Below, one piece after another: positions 43,801 through 52,425 of a stretch of DNA of 64,000 nt. This DNA comes from CAYQJS01 sp964417895 (GTDB taxonomy: Bacteria; Chloroflexota; UBA6077; SHYK01): assembly GCA_964417895.1 (NCBI GenBank), contig CAYQJS010000018.1, forward strand, positions 1 to 64,000, given 5' to 3'. The notes beneath the pieces were generated by a model. It ran no database searches and had not been told where the DNA came from. It saw only the letters and a list, made by a program, of their open reading frames with translations. How positions within the stretch are numbered: the first letter of the stretch is position 1; each line of letters starts with the position of its first letter. A program made the position numbers and the translations under genes.

Positions 43801-44404
43801 CTGGCTCTCTGGCAACGGTCTCGCGAAGCGCGGCAACTGCAGCTTCGACGTGTCCAAGCTGCTCATGGAGTTGGGCGAGCTCAATCAGCAGCCCGAGATA
43901 GCCAGCCGCGAGGACTTCGCGACGGCCGACCGCCCATTCCTCGTACCGATCCTCTGGCAGGAGGTCGCCGACGTACAGCTCGACGGCCGACTCGTATCTG
44001 GCCGGGTCTCGGCTTCGGCGCGCGGCGTTGGCGGCCGCCTCGAACTCGTCCACGTCGATCCATAGTTCGCCACGTGCCCGCAGCGTGACGAGGTCGCCCT
44101 GGAGGTGGAGGTACGACGAGGCGGTGGACGGTGGCAGATCAGGCTCAAGAGTCCGTCGCGCCACATACAGGGTCTTGTGTAGGTTGTTGGCGGCTGCCTC
44201 AGCGTCGAGATCGGACCACAGGAGGTCCATAACTTGCTCTCTGTGGAGCCGATGCCCCGGCGCCAGGGCGAGGAGTTTCACGAGGCTCTTGGCTTTCCGC
44301 AGTCGCCACTCCGCGTCGTCTAGCACCCGTGGGCCGACCGACACACGGAAGTCACCGAGAAGTCGGATTCGCAATACTGGAGCAGTATCGTCCGGAGGTT
44401 GCAA
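40859..44404 (-). CDS. SARP/LAL-type regulator (BTAD, AAA, TPR) with in-frame UGA at codon 893
   Basis: One frame of 1181 codons encodes a large signal-integrating activator. Residues 10-110 are an OmpR-type DNA-binding domain (RIRLLGDFRVSVGPR, LLWSDLDAEAAANNLHKTLY). Residues 115-255 are a BTAD domain. An AAA domain follows with P-loop GEAGVGKT at 313-320 and LLVLDDLHAAD, then many TPR-like helices. At 41726-41728 a single UGA lies between AELCDAYL and LGEYHLYGD, and the same frame goes on for 288 codons of clear TPR sequence to 40859. The UGA has a hairpin 10 bases downstream, with the geometry of the selenoprotein site. It may be recoded, a TGG-to-TGA mutation, or a truncated regulator. The start is a TTG sharing a few bases with the divergent MFS gene leader. 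Confidence 0.85.
41699..41715 (-). promoter_or_regulatory. bSECIS-like hairpin after UGA of the SARP gene
   Basis: On the coding strand: UGA, 10-base spacer, stem AUCACC, loop UGUAU, stem GGUGAU. Spacer, stem and loop lengths equal those at 40578-40594, and G is the second loop base. Such a short hairpin can also arise by chance, so function is open. Confidence 0.4.
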
Positions 44405-44410
44405 CCTGAG

Positions 44411-45718
44411 ATGCCTCTGCCCTTCAAGCCCTGGATTTTACAGCGGCGCATGGCCAGGCCTGGCGGTGCGGCCGCGGCCGAGCCCGTCCTTGGGCTCGCC
44501 GCCAACTGGCGCCAATTCTCACTACTGGTCATCGTCAATGCGTTCGTCGGGGCGATGGTTGGGCAAGAACGCGCCGTACTGCCGTTGATCGCCCGAGACG
44601 ACTTTGCCATCGCGTCGTCCAGTGCGGTGGCCGCTTTCATCGCAGCGTTCGGCCTCGCCAAAGCCATAGGAAACCTGGTCGCCGGGTCCGTGGCCGAAAC
44701 AGCGGGCAGGCGGCGGGTCTTGCTGACCGGCTGGCTCTTCGGACTGCCGGTCCCCTTCATCATCGGTTTTGCGCCAGATTGGTGGTGGATAGTCGCCGGG
44801 AACCTGCTCCTGGGCGTGAATCAGGCACTGGCCTGGTCCATGACTATCGTCATGAAGATCGACCTGGTGGGACCCAGGCAACGCGGCCTCGCGCTCGGGC
44901 TCAACGAGTTCGCTGGCTACTTCGCCGTGGGTGTCGCGGCCTGGGGAGCGGCCTGGCTCGGGGCGAGCGTTGGGGGGCGCCCAGCGGCCTTCGCGCTTGG
45001 AACCTCCATAGCGGTCGCCGGCTTGCTGGTAACGGCTCTGTTTGTGCGGGACACGCTTGGCCACGCGCGCCTCGAAGAGCGCGGAGCCGGGGATGGTGCC
45101 CCGTCGCTCACTTTCCGCGAGGTATTCGGGCAGGTCAGTTGGAGCAATCGGACCCTGTTTGGCTGCTCGCAGGCGGGACTCGTCAACAACCTCAACGATG
45201 CCCTCGCCTGGGGCCTGTTGCCTCTGTTCTTTGCAGCGAGCGGCCTCGACCTGGGCCAGATTGGCGTGCTCGCCGCAGCTTACCCCGTCATCTGGAGCAT
45301 CGTGCAAATAGGAGCTGGCGCGCTCAGCGACCGCATCGGACGAAAGGCGCTGATCGTGTTGGGTCTCGGACTCCAGGCTGGAGCGCTCGTTGGCATCGGC
45401 CTCGGAGATGGGTTCTCCACCTGGCTCGCCTGGACCGTCGTCTACGGTCTCGGGACAGGGTTCGCATATCCGACCCTGCTCGCAGCAGTCGCCGACGCAG
45501 CGCACCCGAGCTGGCGCGCCAGCGCCCTGGGCGTCTACCGCTTCTGGCGCGACGGGGGATTCGTGGTGGGCGCCCTGGCGGCCGGCGTGCTGGCCGACGC
45601 GTTCGGAGGCGCCGCGGCGATTCTCGCTGTCGCCGGTGTCACCCTCCTGTCGTCGGGAATAGCTCTGGCGTCGCTTCGGGAGGGGAGGGCCGTTGATGGA
45701 CACATGGGGCGCACGTAG
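44411..45718 (+). CDS. MFS transporter
   Basis: About 435 residues with twelve predicted membrane helices. The first half has NAFVGAMVGQERAVLPLIAR, then an inter-helix loop GSVAETAGRRRVLLTGW (the MFS loop 2-3 motif). The equivalent loop in the second half is GALSDRIGRKALIVLGLGL. The charged central linker is at about residues 220-240. The gene is divergent from the SARP regulator and shares its intergenic region, so it may be a target. The ATG at 44411 is chosen over an upstream TTG. The substrate is unknown. Confidence 0.88.
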   Translation: MPLPFKPWILQRRMARPGGAAAAEPVLGLAANWRQFSLLVIVNAFVGAMVGQERAVLPLIARDDFAIASSSAVAAFIAAFGLAKAIGNLVAGSVAETAGRRRVLLTGWLFGLPVPFIIGFAPDWWWIVAGNLLLGVNQALAWSMTIVMKIDLVGPRQRGLALGLNEFAGYFAVGVAAWGAAWLGASVGGRPAAFALGTSIAVAGLLVTALFVRDTLGHARLEERGAGDGAPSLTFREVFGQVSWSNRTLFGCSQAGLVNNLNDALAWGLLPLFFAASGLDLGQIGVLAAAYPVIWSIVQIGAGALSDRIGRKALIVLGLGLQAGALVGIGLGDGFSTWLAWTVVYGLGTGFAYPTLLAAVADAAHPSWRASALGVYRFWRDGGFVVGALAAGVLADAFGGAAAILAVAGVTLLSSGIALASLREGRAVDGHMGRT

Positions 45719-45774
45719 AATGACCCCAACGTAGGCGTCAACAACAGAACCTATAAACGGAGAGGGAGGTAACT

Positions 45775-46617
45775 ATGGCCGTTCAGACGGAGAAGCAGTA
45801 CGAGACGGTAAAGGTCGAGCGTGAAGGGGACGGGATCACCTGGGTCATCCTGAACCGGCCCGAGAAGCGCAATGCCATGAATCCGACCATGCACCTGGAA
45901 ATGGTCGACATCCTGACCGATCTCGAGGTCGATCCTGAGACCAGGGTGCTGATCCTCACTGGCGCCGGCGAGAGTTGGTGCGCCGGCCAGGACCTGCGCG
46001 AGTATTTCCGCGGGCTCGAGGGCAAGGCCGCCGAGCAAAGGCGAGCCGGATGGGCTTCCCAGGAGTGGCGCTGGCGTCGCCTGTTCTATTTCCCGAAGCC
46101 CACGATCGCGATGGTGAACGGCTTTTGCTTCGGCGGCGCCTTCACGCCGCTCATCGCTTGCGACTTCGCCATAGCCGCCGACACCGCGACGTTCGGGCTG
46201 AGTGAGATCAACTGGGGCATTTTCCCGGGCGGCCTGGTGAGCCGAGTGCTGGCCGAAGCCCTCTCGTACCGCGACGCGATGTACTACATCCTGACGGGCG
46301 AGCCGTTCGACGGCAAACGCGCCTCCGAGATGAGGTTGGTCACCAGCTCTGTCCCGCGAGAGCAGCTGCGCGACGAGACGCTCAAACTCGCCAGGATCCT
46401 CCTGCAGAAGAATCCGCACGCCCTGCGCGCTGCCAAGGAGGTCTACAAACACTGTAAGACCATGGACTATGCCCAGGCCGAGGACTATATGTCGGCGAAG
46501 AGCACGGCGCTCCGGTTCACCGATCCGGAGAGGGGCCGCGAGAAGGGCCTGCAGCAGTTCCTCGACGACAAGTCCTACCGGCCGGGGCTGACGAATTACA
46601 ACCGCCAGTCAGAGTGA
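45775..46617 (+). CDS. Hydroxycinnamoyl(feruloyl)-CoA hydratase/lyase-like enzyme
   Basis: This 280-residue crotonase-fold protein resembles hydroxycinnamoyl-CoA hydratase-lyase along its whole length: ETVKVEREGDGITWVILNRP, EKRNAMNPTMHLEMVDIL, GESWCAGQDLREYFRGLE, IAMVNGFCFGGAFTPLIACD, and FGLSEINWGIFPGGLVSR with the catalytic glutamate. The end QFLDDKSYRPGLTNY also fits. That enzyme hydrates feruloyl- or p-coumaroyl-CoA and cleaves it to an aromatic aldehyde and acetyl-CoA in lignin-monomer breakdown. A CoA ligase is not in the window. GGAGAGGGAGG precedes the ATG. Confidence 0.85.
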   Translation: MAVQTEKQYETVKVEREGDGITWVILNRPEKRNAMNPTMHLEMVDILTDLEVDPETRVLILTGAGESWCAGQDLREYFRGLEGKAAEQRRAGWASQEWRWRRLFYFPKPTIAMVNGFCFGGAFTPLIACDFAIAADTATFGLSEINWGIFPGGLVSRVLAEALSYRDAMYYILTGEPFDGKRASEMRLVTSSVPREQLRDETLKLARILLQKNPHALRAAKEVYKHCKTMDYAQAEDYMSAKSTALRFTDPERGREKGLQQFLDDKSYRPGLTNYNRQSE

Positions 46618-46736
46618 CGCCTAACCCTCGCGCCACGCTCGGTGCGCGGCGGGGAGGAAAATCGCTACTCGCTCGGGCTAGTACTGCGCGGACTAGGTGG
46701 GTCGCCGCTTGAGCGCCGCCGTTCTAAGGAGGAGAC

Positions 46737-47225
46737 ATGCCCGCGGTTGTTGGTCTCGGCCACGTCGGGTTCTACGTGTCGGACTTTGAGCGCTCCCTTG
46801 ACTTCTACACGCGGGTCCTCGGTTTGAAGGAGTCTGATGTGGACTGGCAGCGCCGGTTCGCCTTCCTGTCAGCCCATCCGGAAGAAGAGCATCACGAGGT
46901 CTTCTTGATGGATGCTCCGGACCGGGTCGAACCCGGGGGAGTGCAGCAGGCGTCGTTCCGTTGCGCCAGCCTCGATGACGTTCTCGAGTTCAAGCGGGTC
47001 TTCGCCCGAGAGAGCGTACGGATCGACCAGGAGGTCACGCACGGCAACGCCGTGAGCATCTACTTCTTCGACCCGGATGGGTATCGCCTCGAGGTGTACT
47101 GGAAGGCCCCTCGCGAAGTCCATCCGCCGTTTGCGGCGCCCATCGACTTGACGAAGGACAAGGACGAGATTATGCGGCAGGTGGATGAGGCAATCGCGCG
47201 GATCAGGCCACCGGCCACCGTCTAA
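46737..47225 (+). CDS. VOC-superfamily ring-cleavage dioxygenase-like protein
   Basis: A 162-residue vicinal-oxygen-chelate protein: GLGHVGFYVSDFERSLDFYT with the first metal histidine, EEHHEVFLMDAP, and FFDPDGYRLEVYWKAP with the glutamate ligand. This spacing is typical of catechol 2,3-dioxygenase-like and glyoxalase-like single-module enzymes. AAGGAGGAGAC lies upstream of the ATG. It follows the hydratase/lyase gene in the same direction, so it may act on a downstream phenolic intermediate. Confidence 0.85.
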   Translation: MPAVVGLGHVGFYVSDFERSLDFYTRVLGLKESDVDWQRRFAFLSAHPEEEHHEVFLMDAPDRVEPGGVQQASFRCASLDDVLEFKRVFARESVRIDQEVTHGNAVSIYFFDPDGYRLEVYWKAPREVHPPFAAPIDLTKDKDEIMRQVDEAIARIRPPATV

Positions 47226-47259
47226 GCAGGGTCATCGAAATGTTCCATAGGAATCTGCC

Positions 47260-47350
47260 ACGGCGCCCCCTCTCCCTAACCCTCCCCCACGAGGGGGGAG
47301 GGGACAGTAGTACTCCCTCCCCCTCGACGGGGGAGGGCTGGGGAGAGGGT
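47260..47350. repeat. Two adjacent palindromic CCCTCCCCC/GGGGGAGGG repeats
   Basis: Both copies of the 9004-type repeat fill the gap before the next gene, and the G-rich end supplies the apparent ribosome-binding site of that gene. Confidence 0.85.
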
Positions 47351-47352
47351 GA

Positions 47353-48483
47353 ATGCTCGCCGTGCAGAGCTACGACATTTGGGCCTCGACCTGCTTAGAC
47401 ATGGACCTGGAGTATCCACCGTCGATCACACGGTCGCTGGACCGGCTGAGCCGAACCCTGGGCGAGTTGACGGTTCAAGACGAGACCACTGCCTCTGCCG
47501 TAGAGCCGGAGCTGTGGGCCGAAGAACACACCGTCGGCGCGGCCAAAGCGGTCGGCAATGAGTCCGCTCGTCCTGAGCCTGTCGAAGGACACGTGGTTCG
47601 ACAAGCTCACCATGAGCGGACCGAATCACCGCTCGCGCAGTTCGCCGAGTTTCGAGCGATGGGCGCCTACGCGGTGCCGCTGGGGCAACTGCTTGCCCGT
47701 GCCGGCCGAGCGTACGTGCCGCTTCCTGATAGTGCTGCGCGCGGGGCGGTCGCGCTCGCGTGGCCGGACGCGACGGCGCCCTGGCATGCCAATGAGCGTC
47801 TGACGGTCGAGCTGGAGGGTGAGGAGATGGTTGCTGGCTCGGTGAGCGTGGCGCCGTTCTGCGTCCCGGCCAGCCGTTTAGTGTTCCTGGCGCAAGCGGC
47901 GGCCGACGTGGCTCTCGTCGAGTGCAGCCACGGCGGCAGCCACGTCCAGCTCGTGGGCGACGCGTTCAGCGTTCGCTTCGAAAGAACGCCGGTGCGAACG
48001 GTGGCGCTGGGAGACGCGGCGCTGCGGGCATGGGAGCGAGCGGTCCTCTGGGAGCGGCTGGCACTGGTCGGACTGACCGTCGGCCTCATCGATCGCGCCT
48101 ACCACATAGCGCTGGACGCCCTCTGCGAGGGCCAGCGGCAGCAGAGCCTGGTCGCCGCCGAGCAGGTGGCCCAGTTTCAGCTCGCTGACAACTACATCGA
48201 TCGCCTCGCAGCCGAGCGGCTGGCGCAAGACGTTGCCATCGACGCGGAGCGCGGCCGCCCCGTCCACGAGAAGCTCGCGCTGGTGCGCTACTTCACCGCT
48301 GGCCAGGCTGAGCGGAGCGCCGGCCGAGCGCTCCACCTGGCCGCGCTCTTCCTGCCGAGCCTCGTTCCGATTGCCCGCTGGCTCACGCATCGGGCTCATC
48401 ATCTATCGGTCTTCGGCATGGCCCGCGAGCACGAGGTGCGCTTCGCGACGGCGGGCCTCGCCGCCGGTATGCGGCTGGACTAG
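47353..48483 (+). CDS. Acyl-CoA dehydrogenase-like protein with an in-frame repeat insertion
   Basis: The 376-residue product aligns loosely with acyl-CoA dehydrogenases: a short N-terminal helical part, a beta middle (DSAARGAVALAWPDATAP, SVSVAPFCVPASRLVFL), then the four-helix C-terminal bundle (WERLALVGLTVGLIDRAYHI, VAQFQLADNYIDRLAAERLA, HLSVFGMAREHE). The catalytic base cannot be assigned. Residues about 72-90 (SARPEPVEGHVVRQAHHERT) are translated from a palindromic repeat of the 23378 family. A start at 47401 (MDLEYPPS) is also possible. The stop is 4 bases before the next acyl-CoA dehydrogenase gene, as in two-subunit forms. Confidence 0.7.
   Translation: MLAVQSYDIWASTCLDMDLEYPPSITRSLDRLSRTLGELTVQDETTASAVEPELWAEEHTVGAAKAVGNESARPEPVEGHVVRQAHHERTESPLAQFAEFRAMGAYAVPLGQLLARAGRAYVPLPDSAARGAVALAWPDATAPWHANERLTVELEGEEMVAGSVSVAPFCVPASRLVFLAQAAADVALVECSHGGSHVQLVGDAFSVRFERTPVRTVALGDAALRAWERAVLWERLALVGLTVGLIDRAYHIALDALCEGQRQQSLVAAEQVAQFQLADNYIDRLAAERLAQDVAIDAERGRPVHEKLALVRYFTAGQAERSAGRALHLAALFLPSLVPIARWLTHRAHHLSVFGMAREHEVRFATAGLAAGMRLD
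47568..47625. repeat. CTCGTCCTGAGCCTGTCGAAGGA palindromic repeat inside a gene
   Basis: Inverted repeat with arms GTCCGCTCGTCCTGAGC and GCTCACCATGAGCGGAC, in frame within the acyl-CoA dehydrogenase-like gene. Confidence 0.85.
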
Positions 48484-48487
48484 CGGC

Positions 48488-49647
48488 ATGGACTTCGAGT
48501 TGCCCGACGAGCTGAAGCTGGTGCGAGACACGGCGCGGCGCTTCGTCGACCGGGAGCTGATCCCGCTCGAGAAGACGCTGGCGGACCCAATGCACATCCC
48601 ACCTGACGTACAGGCCCACCTCGAGGCCAAGGTCAAGGAGATCGGCTTCTGGGCAGCGGCTGTGCCGGCCGAGCTCGGTGGCGGAGGCCTTGGCGCGCTG
48701 GGCGCCCTGGTCCTGCGCGAGCAGACAAGCCGCTGCCTGGTTGGCGACGCGCGCGACGACCGGGGGTTCGGCGGGACCCCCTGGCCGATCCTGTTCAATT
48801 GCGACCCCGAGCAGCGCGCACAGTTCCTCGATCCAGTCATCCGCGGGGAAAAGCGCCACTTCTTCGCGATGACCGAGCCCGGCGCCGGCAACGATGCCAA
48901 CGCCATCGCCACCAGCGCGGTGCTGGATGACGACGAGTGGGTGCTGAACGGAACGAAATGCTTCATCACCGGGGTGGACCGGGCCGACTTTGGCGTCGTG
49001 CTGGCCAAGACCGACCGGACGCAGCGAGCGCGGGGCGGCCTGAGCGCCTTCCTGGTGGCGAAGGAGACCCCCGGGTTCCAGGTGGTGCGGAGCACCTCCA
49101 CGATGGCGCGGCGACGGTATTCGAGCTGCACTTCGACAATTGCCGGATTCCCAGGGACAACCTGCTCGGGGAGGTTGGCCACGGCTTCGACATCGCCGGC
49201 CCGAACCTGACGAGGACCCGACTGCGGCAGGCCGCGTCATCGCTTGGTCTGGGTCAGCGCGCCCTGGAGATGTGCGTCGAGTACGCTCAGGCGCGGGAGA
49301 CGTTCGGCAAGAAGCTCATCGACCGCGGCGCCATCCAGATGATGCTGGCGGACTCGGCCGCCGAGCTCCGCGCCGTGCGTCTCATGGCGTACACCACCGC
49401 GCACCGCCTCGACCAGGACGAGGACCCCGTGCTGGACGTGGCGGCTACCAAGGTCTACGCCGGGGAGGTCGGCTCTCGAATCCTGGACCGCGCCATCCAG
49501 ATGCACGGCGGCTCGGGCTTCACGCGCGACCTGCCATTCGAGCGCATGTACCGCGACCAGCGAGGGTTTCGCATCACGGAGGGCGGCTCCGAAGTGCAGC
49601 GCTGGGTCATCGCGCGCGGGCTGATCAAGCAGTACGCGGCGGACTAA
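48488..49647 (+). pseudogene. Acyl-CoA dehydrogenase with frameshift
   Basis: The first frame begins MDFELPDELKLVRDTARRFV and continues through HFFAMTEPGAGNDANAIATS (FAD/substrate contact) and LNGTKCFITGVDRADFGVVL to about 49095. The next frame then gives DGAATVFELHFDNCRIPRDN, RETFGKKLIDRGAIQMMLAD, and HGGSGFTRDLPFERMYRDQR to the stop at 49647. One missing base near 49100 restores a full enzyme of about 386 residues. It would oxidise an acyl-CoA, together with the previous gene and the CoA transferases downstream. Confidence 0.87.
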
Positions 49648-49679
49648 ACGGATTTCTACACCTGGCGCGGAATCGTGGG

Positions 49680-50044
49680 CTACTTGCTCATAATGATTCG
49701 GAACACTCTGGTATCGAACTCGATAGTGCGGTAATTTCTGAAAAAGTCGAGGCCAAGTATGCCGTCAATGCTCCCCACAACAGAACTGACGAGGACCTCA
49801 AGGTCGGGAATGGCTTGGCCTTGGATCTGCAGGTCGCGAAGGGCGCAGCTTCGTGGCTGATCTATCGGTGAAGCGAGACCCCGCATGATGAGCGAGGCCC
49901 AGGCTCGCTCGCCGCAGAGCGGAGGGAATTCGGGTCTGCGACCATCTCTAGGGTGACGTCGCCGCCGACCTCAAGCGGAGCTATGTAGCGACGGCTCCGC
50001 GGTCCCAGCTGCAACTGAATAGCCAGCTCATCAGGCCATGCCAC
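49680..50044 (-). pseudogene. Retropepsin-like aspartyl protease, frameshifted
   Basis: One frame from the GTG at 50044 gives ELAIQLQLGPRSRRYIAPLE and VGGDVTLEMVAD. Another gives ERAWASLIMRGLASPIDQPR and IPDLEVLVSSVVGSIDGILG followed by LDFFRNYRTIEFD, the second half of a small retropepsin-like protease. The active-site DTG triplet is not visible in either frame, so more than one change may have occurred. The GTG overlaps the end of the upstream gene by 14 bases. Confidence 0.5.
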
Positions 50045-50366
50045 GACGCGTAGCTTCCAGTCGCGCGTTCACTTGGGCCACGAACTCCTTTGCGGCCTGC
50101 TCAAACTCTGGGCCGGACCGGATTCGTGGTTCAGCGTAAAACAGATACAAGGGCCCTGGATGGGCGTCGCGTGTCGGTACGGCTTTGTGAACCTCGTCAG
50201 GATCAGCGGCGTGGGCAAGGATCCGCCCGTGAGAGGGAACGTGGCGATCATCAAAGCTGGTCACCGCGAGCAGGACCCACTCCCCGTCAAACTTCTCATT
50301 CACTTCCTCAATGGGCAGTGATCGACGCCGTGCTCGCTGACGTGTTGGTTCGTGCTCTTTCGCCAC
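50031..50366 (-). CDS. Conserved hypothetical protein
   Basis: From the GTG at 50366 (GAGGTG upstream) the product is 111 residues. The core LPIEEVNEKFDGEWVLLAVT, HGRILAHAADPDEVHKAV and EPRIRSGPEFEQAA looks like a small, well-formed alpha/beta protein. Proteins of this form are often encoded beside retropepsin-like proteases, as here, but I know no function. A longer start would add low-complexity residues. Confidence 0.6.
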   Translation of the reverse strand: MAKEHEPTRQRARRRSLPIEEVNEKFDGEWVLLAVTSFDDRHVPSHGRILAHAADPDEVHKAVPTRDAHPGPLYLFYAEPRIRSGPEFEQAAKEFVAQVNARLEATRRGMA

Positions 50367-50631
50367 TTTTCGTTCACCTCGCAACCGCGGGGGTGCTGCG
50401 CCTATTATCCCAGGGGGCTCCGAAGTATAAGGTCCTGCCCAACTGCCATCCGGACCGTACCGACGGATCTCGATCACTGCGGAGATCAGCAGCGTTGATC
50501 AGTAAGGAACAACCCGATGAGAGCCATGATGAAGCCTGAGGACGTCGCTGAGACGCTCGGAGAGTGGCGGCTCGTCCATCGACACGGAGGCTTCGCCCCT
50601 GTCGACGAGAGCGCGCGCCGGTAAACCCCAC

Positions 50632-51213
50632 ATGTCGCTGCTGAACGGCTATCTCGCCCTCGATCTGACCGACCTCAAAGGCCAGTTTTGCGGGAAGCTG
50701 CTGCGGGATTTCGGCTTCGAGGTCATCAAGGTGGAGCCGCCTGGAGGCGATCCCGTGCGTCAGCTCGGCCCGTTCAAGGACAACGAGCCGGGATCGGAGC
50801 GCAGCCTGCGCTTCGCCTATCTCAACGCAGGCAAGAAGAGCCTAACCCTTGACATCACCCGGCGGGCGGGCTTCGAGCTTCTGCTGCGGCTCGCCGACCA
50901 GGCGGACGTGCTCCTGGAAAGCGCCGCGCCCGGCACATTCGACCTCGAGGCTTTGCGCGGGAGAAACCCGCGGCTGCTGATCACCAGCGTCAGCGGCTTC
51001 GGGCAGACGGGGCCACACCGCGACTACCTGTGCCCGGACATCGTCGGGTTCGCCAATTACCTGCAGACGAGCTTTCCGCTGCTGGTGGACGGCCAGCGCG
51101 AGCCGCCGCTGCCACCGCCAATGATGGGGCAGCACACGCGTGAGGTGCTGAGCGGTCGCCTCGGCCTCTCATCGGACGATATCGAGCGACTGGTCGCGCA
51201 GCGGATCGTGTGA
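50632..51213 (+). pseudogene. CaiB/BaiF CoA transferase with large internal deletion
   Basis: The first 165 residues are a normal class III CoA transferase beginning: LLNGYLALDLTDLKGQFCGK, VIKVEPPGGDPVR, LNAGKKSLTLDI and SVSGFGQTGPHRDY. The next 30 residues (MMGQHTREVLSGRLGLSSDD) are the normal C-terminal end of the family. About 200 residues between them are absent without a frame change. The next gene begins one base after the stop and is a full-length homologue. Confidence 0.8.
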
Positions 51214-51214
51214 G

Positions 51215-52423
51215 ATGGGCTTCCTGAGCGGCGTTCGCGTCGTCAGCTTCACTACCGGCGTGGCCGGGCCGACGGCCGCGCGCCTGCTCGCCCAGTGCGG
51301 AGCCGAGGTCTTCAAGATCGAATCCAGGCATGGTGGGCTCGACAACTTCCGCTTCGCGGGCGCAGGCGCCCACGGCGACGTGAACCGCGCGCCCCGCTTC
51401 GTGGAATCCAATCTGAACGTCCTCTCGGTCCAGATCAACCTGAAGCATCCCACGGGCGTCCGCCTGGCCCGAGAGCTGATCGCCAGATCAGACGTGGTGC
51501 TGGACAACTTCCGGCCGGAGGTGATGCCGCGTTTGGGCCTTGGCCCGGACGATCTCCGCGCGCTCAAGGCGGAGCTGATCGTGATTCGCATGCCCGGCCT
51601 CGGCCTGTCGGGCCCAAAGTACTGGTATGGGACCTGGGGCTCTACCCTCACCGCCTTCTCGGGCATGACCTATCTCTGGAACCATCCGGGCCAGCCGCGT
51701 CCAGTCGGCGCGCAGGGCGTCTATCCGGACTACGTCTCCGCCACGCTGGCGGCCGCCTCGGTTGTCGCCGCACTGATCCAGCGGCGGGCGACCGGCCAGG
51801 GGGCGGTGCTGGAGATGGCCCAGGTCGAGGCGACCGCCTACATGCTGGGCGTGAGCCTGCTGGAGGCGGCGGCGAATGGGTGCGACCCCGATCCCGTGGG
51901 CAACGATTGGCCCTACGCGGCGCCCCATAATTGCTATCCCTGCGCGGGCGAAGACCGCTGGTGCGTGGTTGCCGTGGAGACCGACGAGCAGTGGCGCGCG
52001 CTAGTCCGGATCCTGGAGCGGCCGGAGCTAGCGGACGATTCTCGCTACGCAACTCTCGCGGCTCGCCGCCAGCATTGCGACGAGCTAGACGCAATCGTCT
52101 CCGCGTGGACGCGCTCCCATGAAGCCCACAGTATCATGCATCAGCTTCAGGGCGCCGGCGTGCCGTGCGGGGTAGTGCAGAGCGGGGAGGACCTGTTCCA
52201 CGACCCGCACCTCCGCGCCCGGGAGTTCATCGGGGGCGCCGACCATCCGCTCCTCGGCCACATGCCCATGGCGGCGCTCCCGCTTAAACTCAGCGGTGAT
52301 GGCATCGAAGAGCTGCGCTCCCCGGACCTGCTGGGAGCACATACCGAGTACGCTATCTGTGGGCTGCTCGGCTACGGCCGCGAGCAGCTGGAATCCTGGC
52401 AGCGAGAAGAGGTGCTGGAGTAG
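51215..52423 (+). CDS. CaiB/BaiF-family CoA transferase
   Basis: A 402-residue class III CoA transferase. The nucleophile region and CoA-binding blocks are recognisable: RVVSFTTGVAGPTAARLLAQ, GAEVFKIESR, NLNVLSVQINLKHPTGVRLA, LDNFRPEVMPRLGLGPDDL, and the C-terminal VPCGVVQSGEDLFHDPHLRA. The family moves CoA between carboxylic acids in degradation of aromatic and other acids. The gene is tightly linked to the truncated homologue upstream and a dehydrogenase downstream (2 bases apart). Confidence 0.9.
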   Translation: MGFLSGVRVVSFTTGVAGPTAARLLAQCGAEVFKIESRHGGLDNFRFAGAGAHGDVNRAPRFVESNLNVLSVQINLKHPTGVRLARELIARSDVVLDNFRPEVMPRLGLGPDDLRALKAELIVIRMPGLGLSGPKYWYGTWGSTLTAFSGMTYLWNHPGQPRPVGAQGVYPDYVSATLAAASVVAALIQRRATGQGAVLEMAQVEATAYMLGVSLLEAAANGCDPDPVGNDWPYAAPHNCYPCAGEDRWCVVAVETDEQWRALVRILERPELADDSRYATLAARRQHCDELDAIVSAWTRSHEAHSIMHQLQGAGVPCGVVQSGEDLFHDPHLRAREFIGGADHPLLGHMPMAALPLKLSGDGIEELRSPDLLGAHTEYAICGLLGYGREQLESWQREEVLE

Positions 52424-52425
52424 GC

